From positions 186,001 to 250,000 of the forward strand of contig CANMTP010000005.1 in assembly GCA_947500845.1 (NCBI GenBank): DNA of 64,000 nt, read 5' to 3'. A program made the translations under genes and the position numbers. Of the stretch, positions 37,601 through 46,394 are shown piece by piece. Numbering within the stretch: the stretch's first letter is position 1; each line of letters begins with the position of its first letter. The notes beneath the pieces were generated by a model. That model had not been told where the DNA came from, searched no databases, and saw nothing but the letters and a program-made list of their open reading frames with translations. Origin of the DNA: an uncultured Aquimarina sp. (GTDB taxonomy: Bacteria; Bacteroidota; Bacteroidia; Flavobacteriales; Flavobacteriaceae).

Positions 37601-37727
37601 CACATCACCCAGGGCCTCCCTAGGATCAGCAAATCAAGTACCAACAGGAACTTATTACTATATCGTTACACTAAACAATAGTGGACTTAAACCGTTTAGC
37701 GAACCGCTTTACATAGGAACTAAATAA
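34674..37727 (+). CDS. T9SS-secreted adhesin-like protein, type B C-terminal domain
   Basis: The 1017-residue protein has an N-terminal signal region (about 1-33). Two SprB-like repeats follow (each ends in a form of AAGTYSVTISDANNC). Then come three cadherin-like/Ig-like modules with SGNVLxND and FIGEDTFEYTICD signatures. Two similar modules (about 635-815) each hold ECN/ECS and Cys pairs. The end, from KISKVITPNGDPFNEYF through NRWGAIVYQ to SEPLYIGTK, is the gliding-motility-type (type B) sorting domain. It is probably exported by T9SS and held at the surface by the two genes behind it. Confidence 0.92.
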   Translation: MKIITLNLFPRTIIIIVCITTFLLPILNAYGYTPNSRDYHSNNDISYVKEKNLSKINLSSKHWSGEVLKLANDHNDITIDSLTLTKKHNDRKLTLETTKRANTLDITVIKIQDVTAAVSYSNGIFEAIASGVTPEYTYQWSTSTQNQTTASATGLTNQTHNVTLTEASGTQRKKSAGILYINNCNIKATPEVTNVLCTGETTGIIDLSISNGTPPYIFTWSNGLSTEDLTNVAAGTYSVTISDANNCTIIESFTITEPVNPLTLSVTSKLNSLCNEPGQLNVCGRGGTSPYSYSIDDGVTYQTSGIFRDLIPGHYNVTVRDANECQTVRCVQITTNCTNAITDINNTFIDTPVSGNVLTNDEDLEGDTQTVTTTTVTTSQGVDVIIVPDTGMYTYTPPLGFIGEDTFEYTICDDGSPIACDSATVYIEVLPKQNPENNPPIANPDTANTEIDTPVSGNVLANDFDPDQDIISVTTTSVLTSEGVSVIIDSNTGTFIYIPPVGFIGEDTFEYTICDNGTPILCDTAIVVITVFENQDNSTFANDDAYFVSECENRSGNILDNDFDPEGDTQLVNATPINGVDNGTLVLNTDGTFIYTPNSQFVGTDSFIYSICDTGNPSACDQATVYFIVSDETPPDITNCNVVNETIECNGTDNKSIADTWNSNNILELESCIANACGTDFNGTIISDYDFGNLVSSCGLGGIIEVTYTITDENDNSTTLMATLTLADTTPPSLDNCTLDDMTLECSVLNAEEIANQWNVDNIILLETCAIDECSSNTLATVSSNYNFTTINDGMLIVEYIVTDECGNSSSITAKLTLENRAVAANDVSLCIASDIESQIFDLFDLLDGEINFDGTWEVVSGNATVIDNQFFDPLSIELFGENASETITFSYTEDNSGCPIYVEAEIEIHNRCAVFACGDEDIKISKVITPNGDPFNEYFVVDGVEDCNYIIDVKILNRWGAIVYQSDNYQNDWNGTSPRASLGSANQVPTGTYYYIVTLNNSGLKPFSEPLYIGTK

Positions 37728-37734
37728 CAAATTA

Positions 37735-38670
37735 ATGGCGATTAAAAAGTACAAAATAACAGGATTGATACTGTTTATTAGTTCGATGGGATTCACACAA
37801 CAGTTACCACAGTTTACTCAATATATGTTTAATACCATATCGATAAATCCAGCCTATGCCGGGAGTCGAGAAACACTAAGCATCGTCGCACTGCACAGAA
37901 GCCAGTGGACTGGTATAGATGGAGGACCACAAACTCAAACATTATCGGCACATACTCCTTTGAAAAATGAAAAAGTCGGATTAGGTGTCTCTGTAATTCG
38001 CGATGCTCCAGGCTTCGAGAACTATTTATATCTTTATGGTGACTTCTCCTACACCTTAAATCTCAGTGAGAACACAAAATTAGCTTTGGGAGTTAAAGCT
38101 GGTGCTACTCATTACAATCTAGATCAAGAGTTTTTAAATGACCCAGCAGTAATAGAAGATCCATTTTTTGGAAACTACGCCAATCGCTGGAATCCCAATA
38201 TTGGTGCAGGGCTATACTTACACTCAAACAAGTGGTATTTAGGCGCCTCTGCCCCACGGCTTTTAACTATTGATAATAATCGTAGTGAAACACCTGCTGT
38301 TGACTATGTGGCACTAGAACGAATTAGCTATTATTTTACAGGAGGATATGTTTTCGACCTTAGTACCAACACTAAATTAAAACCATCTGCTCTTTTAAAA
38401 GCTACAAATGGGGCTCCAATCTCAGTAGATTTAAATATAAATCTTCTGTTTTTCGAGAAATTTTGGCTGGGTGGATCTTATAGATATAATGAGGATACTG
38501 CATCCGTTGGTGCTTTGGCAGATTTTCAAGTCACCAATCAATTTAGAATTGGTTATGCCTACGAGCATTTTGTTTCCGATTTACGGCCCTATTTAGGTGC
38601 AACTCATGAAATCTTGCTCATCTATGAGGTATTTAATGAGCGACGTGTTAAATCTCCCAGATACTTTTAA
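37735..38670 (+). CDS. PorP/SprF-family T9SS outer-membrane protein
   Basis: The 311-residue protein has a signal peptide and then QQLPQFTQYMFNTISINPAYAGSRETLSIVALHRSQWTGIDGGPQT, the strongly conserved PorP/SprF start. The rest is a beta-barrel pattern ending in an aromatic residue (Phe). SprF-type proteins are needed for attachment or export of type B cargo. It begins 7 bases after the adhesin stop, so it almost certainly serves that protein. Confidence 0.93.
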   Translation: MAIKKYKITGLILFISSMGFTQQLPQFTQYMFNTISINPAYAGSRETLSIVALHRSQWTGIDGGPQTQTLSAHTPLKNEKVGLGVSVIRDAPGFENYLYLYGDFSYTLNLSENTKLALGVKAGATHYNLDQEFLNDPAVIEDPFFGNYANRWNPNIGAGLYLHSNKWYLGASAPRLLTIDNNRSETPAVDYVALERISYYFTGGYVFDLSTNTKLKPSALLKATNGAPISVDLNINLLFFEKFWLGGSYRYNEDTASVGALADFQVTNQFRIGYAYEHFVSDLRPYLGATHEILLIYEVFNERRVKSPRYF

Positions 38671-38672
38671 TT

Positions 38673-40613
38673 ATGATCCTAAAAAGCAAAACAATTCTAA
38701 TTTTACTCTTCTTTTTTAGCCTATCAATTTATGCACAGAAAGTTAAGGTTGCTGATAAATATTATAGAGATTTTGCATACATGAAAGCTGCAGAGCTTTA
38801 TATAGAGGCTATAGAAAAAGAGGATAGTAGTAAACATGTTCTTACAAGGATTGGGGACTGTTACTACAACAACTCAAATTCTGAAAAAGCATATTTCTGG
38901 TTTAATAAAGCGATTCGCAAATATGATAATTTGCATCCTGAGTATATTTATAAATATATACAAACACTGCGAAGCTTAAAAAAGTATGAAGAAGCAAACA
39001 CTTGGCTGGAAGAGTTCAGGAAGCTCCAAAAAAATGGTGAATACGTAAGAGGCATAGAAAGTGTAAGTCTAGAGAAATTTCAAGAGCTATCGGCTAGTAG
39101 AGATAAGCAAATTAGAATAATAAATCTAAATTCAAATACCAATTATTCAGATTTTGGAGGGGTTGAAGTTCATGGCAACTTCTACTTCACATCATCCAGA
39201 AAAGATGATAATGCCGCTCGCAAAATGAAAATTTATAAATGGAATGGAGAACCATTTTTGAACATTTACACCTCAAAAATTAGTAGAATTGATTCCATTG
39301 TTAATGTTAGCGAAATATCACCATTGGTTTCAGATAACATCAATTTAGCAAATGATCACGAGGGAGCTCTAACTATTACAAAAGATGGCAAAACCTTGTA
39401 TTTTACCAGAAATAATGTAAACAAAAGAAAGAACACTTCGTATGATAAAGAAGGAACATCTAACCTTAAAATATACCGGGCTAGAATGCAAAACAACCAA
39501 TGGACAAATATTGAAGAGCTACCTTTTAATGATAAAACATTCTCAACAGGTCATCCAGCCTTAAGTCCTGACGAAAAAACTTTGTTTTTCGTTTCTGATA
39601 GAGAAGGTGGATTCGGACAAACAGATATTTATAAAGTAGCTATTCACGACGATGGTTCATTTGGAAATGTGGAGAATTTGGGGGAGAATATTAATACAAT
39701 AGGCAGAGAGGTGTTTCCATTTGTAGCTAAAGACTCGACGCTTTATTTTTCATCAGACAATCACATCAACCTTGGACTTTTAGACATATTCAAGTCTAAT
39801 ATTTTGAAAAAGGAAGCTAAAGAAAACATTTATATAAACAATATAGGTGCTCCTTATAACAGTGGATATGATGATTTTGCGTTCTTTTTAGATCACAACG
39901 ATGATTTTGGGTATTTTTCATCTAATAGAACTGGTGGTAAGGGAAGTGATGACATCTATACTTTTGACAGATACGAATGTAAGCAATCTCTAAGCGGTGT
40001 CACTTATGACAAACGCACTTCTGATCTGCTGTCTAACGTTACTGTACAACTTATCGATCAAACAGGTAAGATCATTAGTACTACCATATCAAATGAAGAC
40101 GGACAGTATAATTTTACAGAAATATCATGTTCTAAAACCTACACCGTTCTTGCAACCAAAAAAGATTACAGATCAGATAATAAACAATTTTCGACAACGG
40201 CTACCAATGGAACCGAAAATACATTGGATTTGTATCTTACACCGTTAATAATAAATAAAGAAATCGTACTTAACCCTATTTACTTTGATTTTGATAAATA
40301 TGACATTCGCCCGGATTCGGCTTATGAGCTGGAAAATCTTGTTAATGTAATGAAAGACAACCCCAAAATGATTATTAATATTGAATCACATACAGATAAC
40401 CGTGGTACGGATCAATATAATATGAAATTATCTGAAAGACGTGCAAATGCTACAAAAAACTACATCTTATCCAGAGGGATCGATCCTTCTAGAATACCCA
40501 GTGCCGTAGGATATGGTGAATCGCAATTATTGCACCAATGCAAGCGATGTACTGAAAAAGAACATGAAGAGAATCGACGTTCGATGTTTAAAATAAGTAA
40601 TGATTACTTGTAG
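38673..40613 (+). CDS. OmpA-family protein with TPR, beta-propeller and carboxypeptidase-like domains (PorE-like)
   Basis: The 646-residue protein has a signal peptide (1-20) and TPR helices to about residue 140. WD40-like beta-propeller blades follow (LSPDEKTLFFVSDREGGFGQTDIYK is typical of PD40). Next is a carboxypeptidase-regulatory-like domain (LSGVTYDKRTSDLLSNVTVQLI). The OmpA domain at the C-terminus (YFDFDKYDIRPDS, SHTDNRGTDQYNMKLSERRA) binds peptidoglycan. It starts two bases after the previous stop. The set adhesin-PorP/SprF-OmpA is typical of T9SS cargo loci. Confidence 0.92.
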   Translation: MILKSKTILILLFFFSLSIYAQKVKVADKYYRDFAYMKAAELYIEAIEKEDSSKHVLTRIGDCYYNNSNSEKAYFWFNKAIRKYDNLHPEYIYKYIQTLRSLKKYEEANTWLEEFRKLQKNGEYVRGIESVSLEKFQELSASRDKQIRIINLNSNTNYSDFGGVEVHGNFYFTSSRKDDNAARKMKIYKWNGEPFLNIYTSKISRIDSIVNVSEISPLVSDNINLANDHEGALTITKDGKTLYFTRNNVNKRKNTSYDKEGTSNLKIYRARMQNNQWTNIEELPFNDKTFSTGHPALSPDEKTLFFVSDREGGFGQTDIYKVAIHDDGSFGNVENLGENINTIGREVFPFVAKDSTLYFSSDNHINLGLLDIFKSNILKKEAKENIYINNIGAPYNSGYDDFAFFLDHNDDFGYFSSNRTGGKGSDDIYTFDRYECKQSLSGVTYDKRTSDLLSNVTVQLIDQTGKIISTTISNEDGQYNFTEISCSKTYTVLATKKDYRSDNKQFSTTATNGTENTLDLYLTPLIINKEIVLNPIYFDFDKYDIRPDSAYELENLVNVMKDNPKMIINIESHTDNRGTDQYNMKLSERRANATKNYILSRGIDPSRIPSAVGYGESQLLHQCKRCTEKEHEENRRSMFKISNDYL

Positions 40614-40642
40614 TCACTCAAATTCTGTAGCGTTTGAGATCT

Positions 40643-41140
40643 TTAGTTTTTCATAAAAATATTAGTAAAATAAAGCACTCCTTCGCTGTTTTGTTCTACC
40701 GAAATATCGAAGTTCGTAAAATCTCCTTCTATCGTTCGTCTATGACCATCGCTTTTAAGCCAGGCATCAACTACAGACGCTGCCGATGAGTATCCATAAC
40801 CTACATTCTCGGCAACTTTACTTGCTCCTGCATTATTAACAAGATAATTTTTTCTTACATGAAAATAATCATGAGACATATTATTTTGTTCTATCATGTA
40901 TACAGTATGGCTATACGCTTGTGATTTTATCACAGAAGAAGATTGAAGAGAATTTAAACCTAAAGAAATTCTATAATTATTAATTCGTTGCAAAATCTCT
41001 ATTTCAATAGATTTAACTTCAGGAATAAAAAACTCCTTATCGGTGTAATTTAACTCATCGTCAACATTTTTAGTCGAACAAGAAACAGAAAAAAAAGCTA
41101 TACACACAATATAGCATAAGAATTTAACAGGTAATTTCAT
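40643..41140 (-). CDS. CAP-domain (SCP/PR1) lipoprotein
   Basis: The 165-residue product has a lipoprotein signal (SVSCST, Cys21). The mature part has CAP marks: EILQRINNYRISLGLNSLQ, SQAYSHTVYMIEQNNMSHDYF, AENVGYGYSSAASVVDAWLKSDGHRRTIEGDF. CAP proteins are extracytoplasmic with unsettled roles in bacteria. It converges on the adhesin operon with a 29-base gap. Confidence 0.9.
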   Translation of the reverse strand: MKLPVKFLCYIVCIAFFSVSCSTKNVDDELNYTDKEFFIPEVKSIEIEILQRINNYRISLGLNSLQSSSVIKSQAYSHTVYMIEQNNMSHDYFHVRKNYLVNNAGASKVAENVGYGYSSAASVVDAWLKSDGHRRTIEGDFTNFDISVEQNSEGVLYFTNIFMKN

Positions 41141-41238
41141 GATTTTGGGGCTTGTAGATTTGGAACTACAACGGTGAAACTACAAAATAATTATCTGCAA
41201 AACCTTCAAAAAATGTTAAAATCGGTGAAAAACACACT

Positions 41239-41272
41239 TTTTATCGATTAAAAATGCATATAATCGATAAAA
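41239..41272. repeat. Unexplained 12-base inverted repeat
   Basis: TTTTATCGATTA and TAATCGATAAAA flank a 10-base spacer, AAAATGCATA. It lies between the recN stop and the CAP gene start. AT-only arms around ATCGAT and no adjacent T-run make a terminator uncertain. It could be an operator for the CAP gene. Confidence 0.5.
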
Positions 41273-41296
41273 TAAGAGGTTAGAAAATTGTAAATA

Positions 41297-42955
41297 CTAC
41301 TTTGATTCCAATAACGATCTTGCATGAATCAAGGCAGAATCAGAAATATCCTTACCCCCGATCATTTCTGCTATTTCTTTGACACGCTCTTCTTCGCTTA
41401 ATAGTTTTAGCTGTGTTATTGTGGTATGATCAATATCTTCTTTATACACCTTATAATGACTTTGACCATTAGCAGCGATCTGTGGTAAGTGTGTAATACT
41501 AAAAACCTGCAAATTTTTACTCATAGTCATCATTAGATCGGCCATCTTTTGAGCTATTTCACCAGATACACCAGTATCTATTTCATCAAAAATTATAGTT
41601 GGCAGTTGTGCATATCTTGATAAAATAGCTTTAATAGCAATCATAATTCTTGATAATTCTCCTCCAGAAGCTACTTTTTTAAGCGCTCCGTAGGCACCTC
41701 CTTTGTTAGCAGAAAATAAAAACTCTAACGTTTCCTTTCCATTAGATAGATATTTTTCTTGTAAATCAAGAGAAGCCTTAAAACTTGCATTAGGCATACC
41801 GAGCGCTTTAAGAATATTTTCGAGTTCCTCTACCAACTGTGGCAATGCCTTTTTCCTCTTTTCATGAATTTTTATTGCTAACTCATCTAATTGAGAATGA
41901 ATCGTTGTTATCTCTACCTTCAGTTTTTCTATATCTTCTGAAAGGGATTCTGTTCTGGACACTTTTTCGTTAAGCTCATTCTTAAGCACAATAAGCTCAT
42001 CAATATTGGCAGCTTTATGCTTAACTTGTAGATTATGTAATATTTGTAAACGCTGGCTAGTTTGTTCTAATTGATGAGGATCTGCCTCTAGGCTTTCTAA
42101 CTCATTTACCAAAGACACCTGTATATCATCTAATTCTATATATATACTCTGGATTCTTTCTGAAAGCTCTTTTAATCCGCTTGAATAAGATTCTATTTTA
42201 GAAAGATTTGTTTTTATCGTATTTAATTGATCAGATACCCCTATTTCTTCTGTAGAAACTACAGAAATTGATCCAGACAGTCGTTCCTGAATCTCTTCTA
42301 TGTTATTAAGTTGCTCATAACGTTCTTCTAATTCTGTCAGTTCACCTGGCTGGAGTTTAGCCTCTTCCAATTCTTTTAACAGGAAGGAGTTATATTCGTA
42401 CTCTTTGGTAAAACTCTCTTGATTTGCAATTAGGATATCTACCTCTTTCTCCTTTTCTTTAAGTAACCGAAGTCCCCTTTTATATGATTTAATCTCTCGA
42501 TCTGCAGATGCCAATGCATCCAGAACTTCAAATTGAAAATCATTTGTAGTTACCTCTAGCGTTTGATGTTGACTGTGAATATCTATTAACTTTTCACCTA
42601 GCGCAGCAAGAGATTGTAGCGTAACAGGAGTGTCATTAATAAAAGCTCTGGATTTTCCTGACGGTAAGATCTCTCTTCTTATGATTGTTTCTTCTTCATA
42701 ATCTAATTCTTCGTCTTCAAAAAAAGAAGAAAGATTGTATTGGTTGATAGCAAAACTACCTTCAATCACACATTTTTGAGAATTGTCTTTAACACTGCTT
42801 AAATCTGCCCTTTTACCCAATAACAAACCCAGTGCACCCAATAGCAATGATTTTCCTGCACCAGTTTCTCCCGTAATCGTAATAAGGCCAGAATCAAAAG
42901 ATACCTGCAGCTGTTCTATTAACGCAAAGTTTTTTATGGAAAGACCTCTAAGCAA
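41297..42955 (-). CDS. recN: DNA repair protein RecN, TTG start
   Basis: The 552-residue SMC-like ATPase acts in double-strand break repair. It has LSIKNFALIEQLQ at the N-terminus, Walker A TGETGAGKSLLLGALGLLLG, a long coiled coil (about 150-370), the signature SGGELSRIMIAIK and FDEIDTGVSG. The start codon is TTG: MLRGLSIKN matches the family N-terminus and no ATG is available upstream. It closes the housekeeping run rpoZ-coaBC-porD-recN. Confidence 0.95.
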   Translation of the reverse strand: MLRGLSIKNFALIEQLQVSFDSGLITITGETGAGKSLLLGALGLLLGKRADLSSVKDNSQKCVIEGSFAINQYNLSSFFEDEELDYEEETIIRREILPSGKSRAFINDTPVTLQSLAALGEKLIDIHSQHQTLEVTTNDFQFEVLDALASADREIKSYKRGLRLLKEKEKEVDILIANQESFTKEYEYNSFLLKELEEAKLQPGELTELEERYEQLNNIEEIQERLSGSISVVSTEEIGVSDQLNTIKTNLSKIESYSSGLKELSERIQSIYIELDDIQVSLVNELESLEADPHQLEQTSQRLQILHNLQVKHKAANIDELIVLKNELNEKVSRTESLSEDIEKLKVEITTIHSQLDELAIKIHEKRKKALPQLVEELENILKALGMPNASFKASLDLQEKYLSNGKETLEFLFSANKGGAYGALKKVASGGELSRIMIAIKAILSRYAQLPTIIFDEIDTGVSGEIAQKMADLMMTMSKNLQVFSITHLPQIAANGQSHYKVYKEDIDHTTITQLKLLSEEERVKEIAEMIGGKDISDSALIHARSLLESK

Positions 42956-43036
42956 GGGACAGAAAAATTTTATTATTTAAATGGAAGTAAATATACTACA
43001 GTTTTAAAAAGATTTAATCTGTTTATCTCTAATTTT

Positions 43037-43924
43037 TTAAAACTTAATATCCTTCCAGTTATCTGTATAGGTCGGAGCAATCTTGTTAAGCGTCTCAACA
43101 GTGTCTGCGATATTGACCGAAGGACCACCAGAAAGAATGCTCGAAACTTCATCTGCCTTAGCATCGAAGAAGACTCGCATTATATAAGAATTAGGCCTTA
43201 CGTTATGCATTTTTTCAAGAGACTCCATGGCCTGCGTAATTGTTTGTTTTCCTTTTTTTACATTGTTATGCATAACATCCAGGCCTTCTCTGTGATAGAT
43301 ATACATAGCAGATCTATACCCATCAAAGGTACCAGATAACAAATCATCATTTAATCTAAATCTAGACTGGTTTCCATCCTGGGCGTTCCACCCCAAGGCA
43401 TTACTGCTTTGAGCATTCCCCACTATATTTTTAGCTTCTTCGTAGTATTTTGTTCCGCTATTGAGTTCAAAAGTATCTGCATCAACCCCAAGAATCATAT
43501 ACAGATAAAAAGAGACCACAGAGATAAGATTTGACTCAAAATTATTGGGGTTATAATTTAAAGGCTGAAATTCGAGATAGTTAAAATTGAACTGCTTATC
43601 ATTCACATTAAAAATGGCAGTCTTATAATTTGATCCATACACAGGACGCGAAGCCTGAACCTGTAGAGTAGCGTTGAAAAAATCATTATCATAACTCGCA
43701 ATTGTAATGAAAAAACTACAATCAATTCGTTCTTCGGTACGATAATCTGTATCTGTCCATTTTGTATTATTAATAAACTCTGCAAGTGAACGCTCTAATG
43801 TTTTAAATACTTGCAAATTAGGATTACCTGTCTGCTCTGCATTCACCAATACCTTAGCATTGAATTCTTGAGAATTTACATTGAAGCACCATGTAAGTAC
43901 TATTATTAATAAGAATCTATCCAT
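43037..43924 (-). CDS. porD: DUF4835 / type IX secretion system protein PorD
   Basis: The 295-residue protein has a signal peptide ending near VNSQE. QEFNAKVLVNAEQTGNPNLQVFKTLERSLAEFINNTKWT and FEPLNYN-like segments (LEFQPLNYNPN) are typical of DUF4835, the family annotated as PorD in Bacteroidetes. Its role is tied to T9SS but is not well defined. It overlaps coaBC by eight bases and lies before recN, the usual order in Flavobacteria. Confidence 0.85.
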   Translation of the reverse strand: MDRFLLIIVLTWCFNVNSQEFNAKVLVNAEQTGNPNLQVFKTLERSLAEFINNTKWTDTDYRTEERIDCSFFITIASYDNDFFNATLQVQASRPVYGSNYKTAIFNVNDKQFNFNYLEFQPLNYNPNNFESNLISVVSFYLYMILGVDADTFELNSGTKYYEEAKNIVGNAQSSNALGWNAQDGNQSRFRLNDDLLSGTFDGYRSAMYIYHREGLDVMHNNVKKGKQTITQAMESLEKMHNVRPNSYIMRVFFDAKADEVSSILSGGPSVNIADTVETLNKIAPTYTDNWKDIKF

Positions 43925-45128
43925 TTTTAAGCAGATTAATTTCGTCGAATATATCTTTAGCTACTTCAGACTTTGTTTTTAAATCAAACGCTTTAGTTTC
44001 TAATTTATGATTAATCAAGGTTACTTTATTGGTTTGCCCTTTGAAGCCGGCACCCTCATCGTTAAGAGAATTAAGAACGATCAAATCCAGGTTTTTACTT
44101 TTAAGCTTTTTCTGGGCATTTTCCTCTTCATTTTCTGTCTCTAGAGCAAAACCAACCAAGAATTGACTTTTCTTTTCAGACCCCATCCATTTTAGAATAT
44201 CTGTTGTTCTTTCAAGTTCTATAGAGAAAGCGGCATCCGCTTTTTTAATTTTTTGATTTGATATGTGTTTAGGCCTATAATCTGCAACTGCTGCTGCTGC
44301 GATAGCAATATCACAATCAATATAATTGGCAACAACCGCTTTGTACATTTCTTCTGCACTAACTACATTGATCACCTTTATAAGACTATGTTCTATATTT
44401 AATGGGGAAGGACCTAATATAAAATTTACACTAGCCCCCAGATTGGCTGCTGCTTTAGCAAGTTCTATTCCCATTCTACCACTAGAATGATTTCCTATGA
44501 ACCTAACGGGATCAATTGCTTCGTAAGTGGGACCTGCAGTTATCAAGACTTTTTTTCCTCGTAACGGGAGTTTACCCAAAATATCATTTTCTATGAAATT
44601 TACAATAGTAGAGGGTTCTGCCATTCTACCTTGGCCTACCAATCCGCTGGCCAGTTCTCCAGACTCAGCAGGTATCATTACATTACCAAATTCCTTTAAT
44701 TTTGAAAAGGTTTCATGTGTAGAAGGATGATCGTACATGTCTAAATCCATAGCCGGAGCAAAATACACAGGACATTTAGCAGATAGATACGTCGCCAATA
44801 ACAAATTATCACTGGCTCCAGTCGACATTTTTGATAGGGTATTTGCTGTTGCAGGTGCAATAATCATTATATCTGCCCATATGCCCAGATCAACGTGATT
44901 ATTCCAAACAGCATTCTCGTCTTCTTCATCAAAAAATGAAGAAAGAACGGGATTCTTTGATAGTGTAGATAATGTGAGCGGAGTGACAAAATCTTTTGCC
45001 GCGGGAGTCATTATAACTTGAACTTCTGCTCCAGCCTTTATAAATAATCGTACTAGAGCACCGGTTTTATATGCAGCAATACCAGCGGTAACACCAATTA
45101 AAACTTTTTTACCGCTTAAAATAGACAT
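43917..45128 (-). CDS. coaBC: Bifunctional phosphopantothenoylcysteine decarboxylase/synthetase
   Basis: The 403-residue enzyme makes 4'-phosphopantetheine from phosphopantothenate and Cys with CTP. The flavin-binding CoaC part begins GVTAGIAAYKTGALVRLF and includes APAMDLDMYDHPS. The CoaB part starts near residue 190 (KKVLITAGPTYEAIDPVRFIGNHSSGRMG), and the tail contains VLNSLNDEGAGF. It starts four bases after rpoZ. Confidence 0.96.
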   Translation of the reverse strand: MSILSGKKVLIGVTAGIAAYKTGALVRLFIKAGAEVQVIMTPAAKDFVTPLTLSTLSKNPVLSSFFDEEDENAVWNNHVDLGIWADIMIIAPATANTLSKMSTGASDNLLLATYLSAKCPVYFAPAMDLDMYDHPSTHETFSKLKEFGNVMIPAESGELASGLVGQGRMAEPSTIVNFIENDILGKLPLRGKKVLITAGPTYEAIDPVRFIGNHSSGRMGIELAKAAANLGASVNFILGPSPLNIEHSLIKVINVVSAEEMYKAVVANYIDCDIAIAAAAVADYRPKHISNQKIKKADAAFSIELERTTDILKWMGSEKKSQFLVGFALETENEEENAQKKLKSKNLDLIVLNSLNDEGAGFKGQTNKVTLINHKLETKAFDLKTKSEVAKDIFDEINLLKNG

Positions 45129-45132
45129 AGAT

Positions 45133-45465
45133 TTATAAGGATTCGGTGTCTGTTTTTGTATTTCTGTAGTAAATTTTGTCTTCTAACCATTCCTGTACAG
45201 CTAAGGCATGTGGTTTTGGAAGCCTTTCGTAGAACTTAGATACCTCAATCTGTTCTTTATTTTCGAAAATCTCTTCTAAACTATCATTATAAGTAGCGAA
45301 TTCATCTAACTTCTCAAGAAGTTCTTTTTTAATATCGGTATTAATTTGAGTAGCTCTTTTTGATATAATCGAAATTGCCTCATAGATATTATCTGTGGGC
45401 TGATCAATAAGATTCTTATCAATAGTAGTTGTATTTACCGGCGCATTACTTTTTTTCAAATCCAT
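45133..45465 (-). CDS. rpoZ: RNA polymerase omega subunit
   Basis: The 110-residue protein is the flavobacterial form of omega. TDNIYEAISIISKRATQINTDIKKEL is the family helix. The C-terminal part, with FYERLPKPHALAVQEWLEDKIYYR, is particular to Bacteroidetes. Omega helps assemble and stabilise RNA polymerase. It lies between bamD and coaBC as usual for the group. Confidence 0.9.
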   Translation of the reverse strand: MDLKKSNAPVNTTTIDKNLIDQPTDNIYEAISIISKRATQINTDIKKELLEKLDEFATYNDSLEEIFENKEQIEVSKFYERLPKPHALAVQEWLEDKIYYRNTKTDTESL

Positions 45466-45480
45466 CTTCTTGGGTATTAT

Positions 45481-46275
45481 CTAATTATATTGTTCTAATC
45501 TATTTTGTATATCTGTTCCAATTTCTTCAGCTTTATCGATATACTCTCCTTCGGTTTTATAATATTTCTTGTAGTTGTTATAGTATCCTTGTGCAACTTC
45601 TAAACGATCTTTCACCAAGCTTTCGTAACTCCCGATTGCCAAAAGATATTCAGACTCTAATTTATAATATAACACCTTCTCTCTAAAAATAGATCCGGGA
45701 TAATCTACAAGATAATTGTCAAAGGCAGCTATAGCAACTTTATAATCTTCTCTATGATGATATTGCTTTGCTATTTCATATGCTTTTTTCTCCTTCTTTT
45801 CTCTAAGCTCTGACACCAAAGCGTTGGCCTCTTTAAGTTTCTCGCTATCCGGATACGTATTAATATAGTTTTGAAGTTTTTCTATAGCTTTAGTAGTTTC
45901 TTCTTGATCAAGCGTATATCTTGGAGACAACTGATAATAACTTTCTGCTCCTTTGTACGATGCTTCCTCTACCCTATCACTTCTTGGATATGATTTTACA
46001 AATCTTTCGAACTGATACCCCGCCAAATAATAATCCTCTAATTGATAATACGTATCAGCATAATAGTACATTATTCTTTCTGCCTGGGGCTTTCCTCTGT
46101 ACTGAGGCACTATTTGTTCAAAAAGACGAAGTGCTTTTTTATATTTAGCTTCTTTATATAGCTCTTCTGCCGCCTTATACTTAACCGCCACATCTTCACT
46201 CTTTAACACTTTTTGGTACTCGCTGCAAGACCCTAAGAGTAATACAAAAATAAGTAAATAAAATAATCTCTTCAT
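45481..46275 (-). CDS. bamD: Outer-membrane assembly lipoprotein BamD
   Basis: The 264-residue lipoprotein (lipobox LGSC) works with BamA to insert beta-barrel proteins. Five TPR-like units are visible, for example AAEELYKEAKYKKALRLFEQIVPQYRG and YYLAGYQFERFVKSYPRSDRVEEA. The frame opens seven codons earlier, but the ATG at 46275 gives the signal peptide. A near-palindrome overlaps its predicted -7 box. Confidence 0.93.
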   Translation of the reverse strand: MKRLFYLLIFVLLLGSCSEYQKVLKSEDVAVKYKAAEELYKEAKYKKALRLFEQIVPQYRGKPQAERIMYYYADTYYQLEDYYLAGYQFERFVKSYPRSDRVEEASYKGAESYYQLSPRYTLDQEETTKAIEKLQNYINTYPDSEKLKEANALVSELREKKEKKAYEIAKQYHHREDYKVAIAAFDNYLVDYPGSIFREKVLYYKLESEYLLAIGSYESLVKDRLEVAQGYYNNYKKYYKTEGEYIDKAEEIGTDIQNRLEQYN

Positions 46276-46291
46276 AAATAAAAAAACATCT

Positions 46292-46313
46292 GGCAAAAAT
46301 ATATATTTCTGCC
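46292..46313 (-). promoter_or_regulatory. Near-perfect palindrome over the bamD -7 box
   Basis: The 22 bases from GGCAAAAATAT to ATATTTCTGCC are palindromic with one mismatch pair. On the minus strand they contain TATTTTTG (46294-46301), a -7 box 18 bases before the bamD ATG. A bound protein would cover the promoter. Confidence 0.45.
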
Positions 46314-46394
46314 GTATTACAAAAACTTTAGCTCATCAATTAATAACTATAAATTTCAGCCTGTGTTGCACAAATATCAACTCATCCACTAGAA

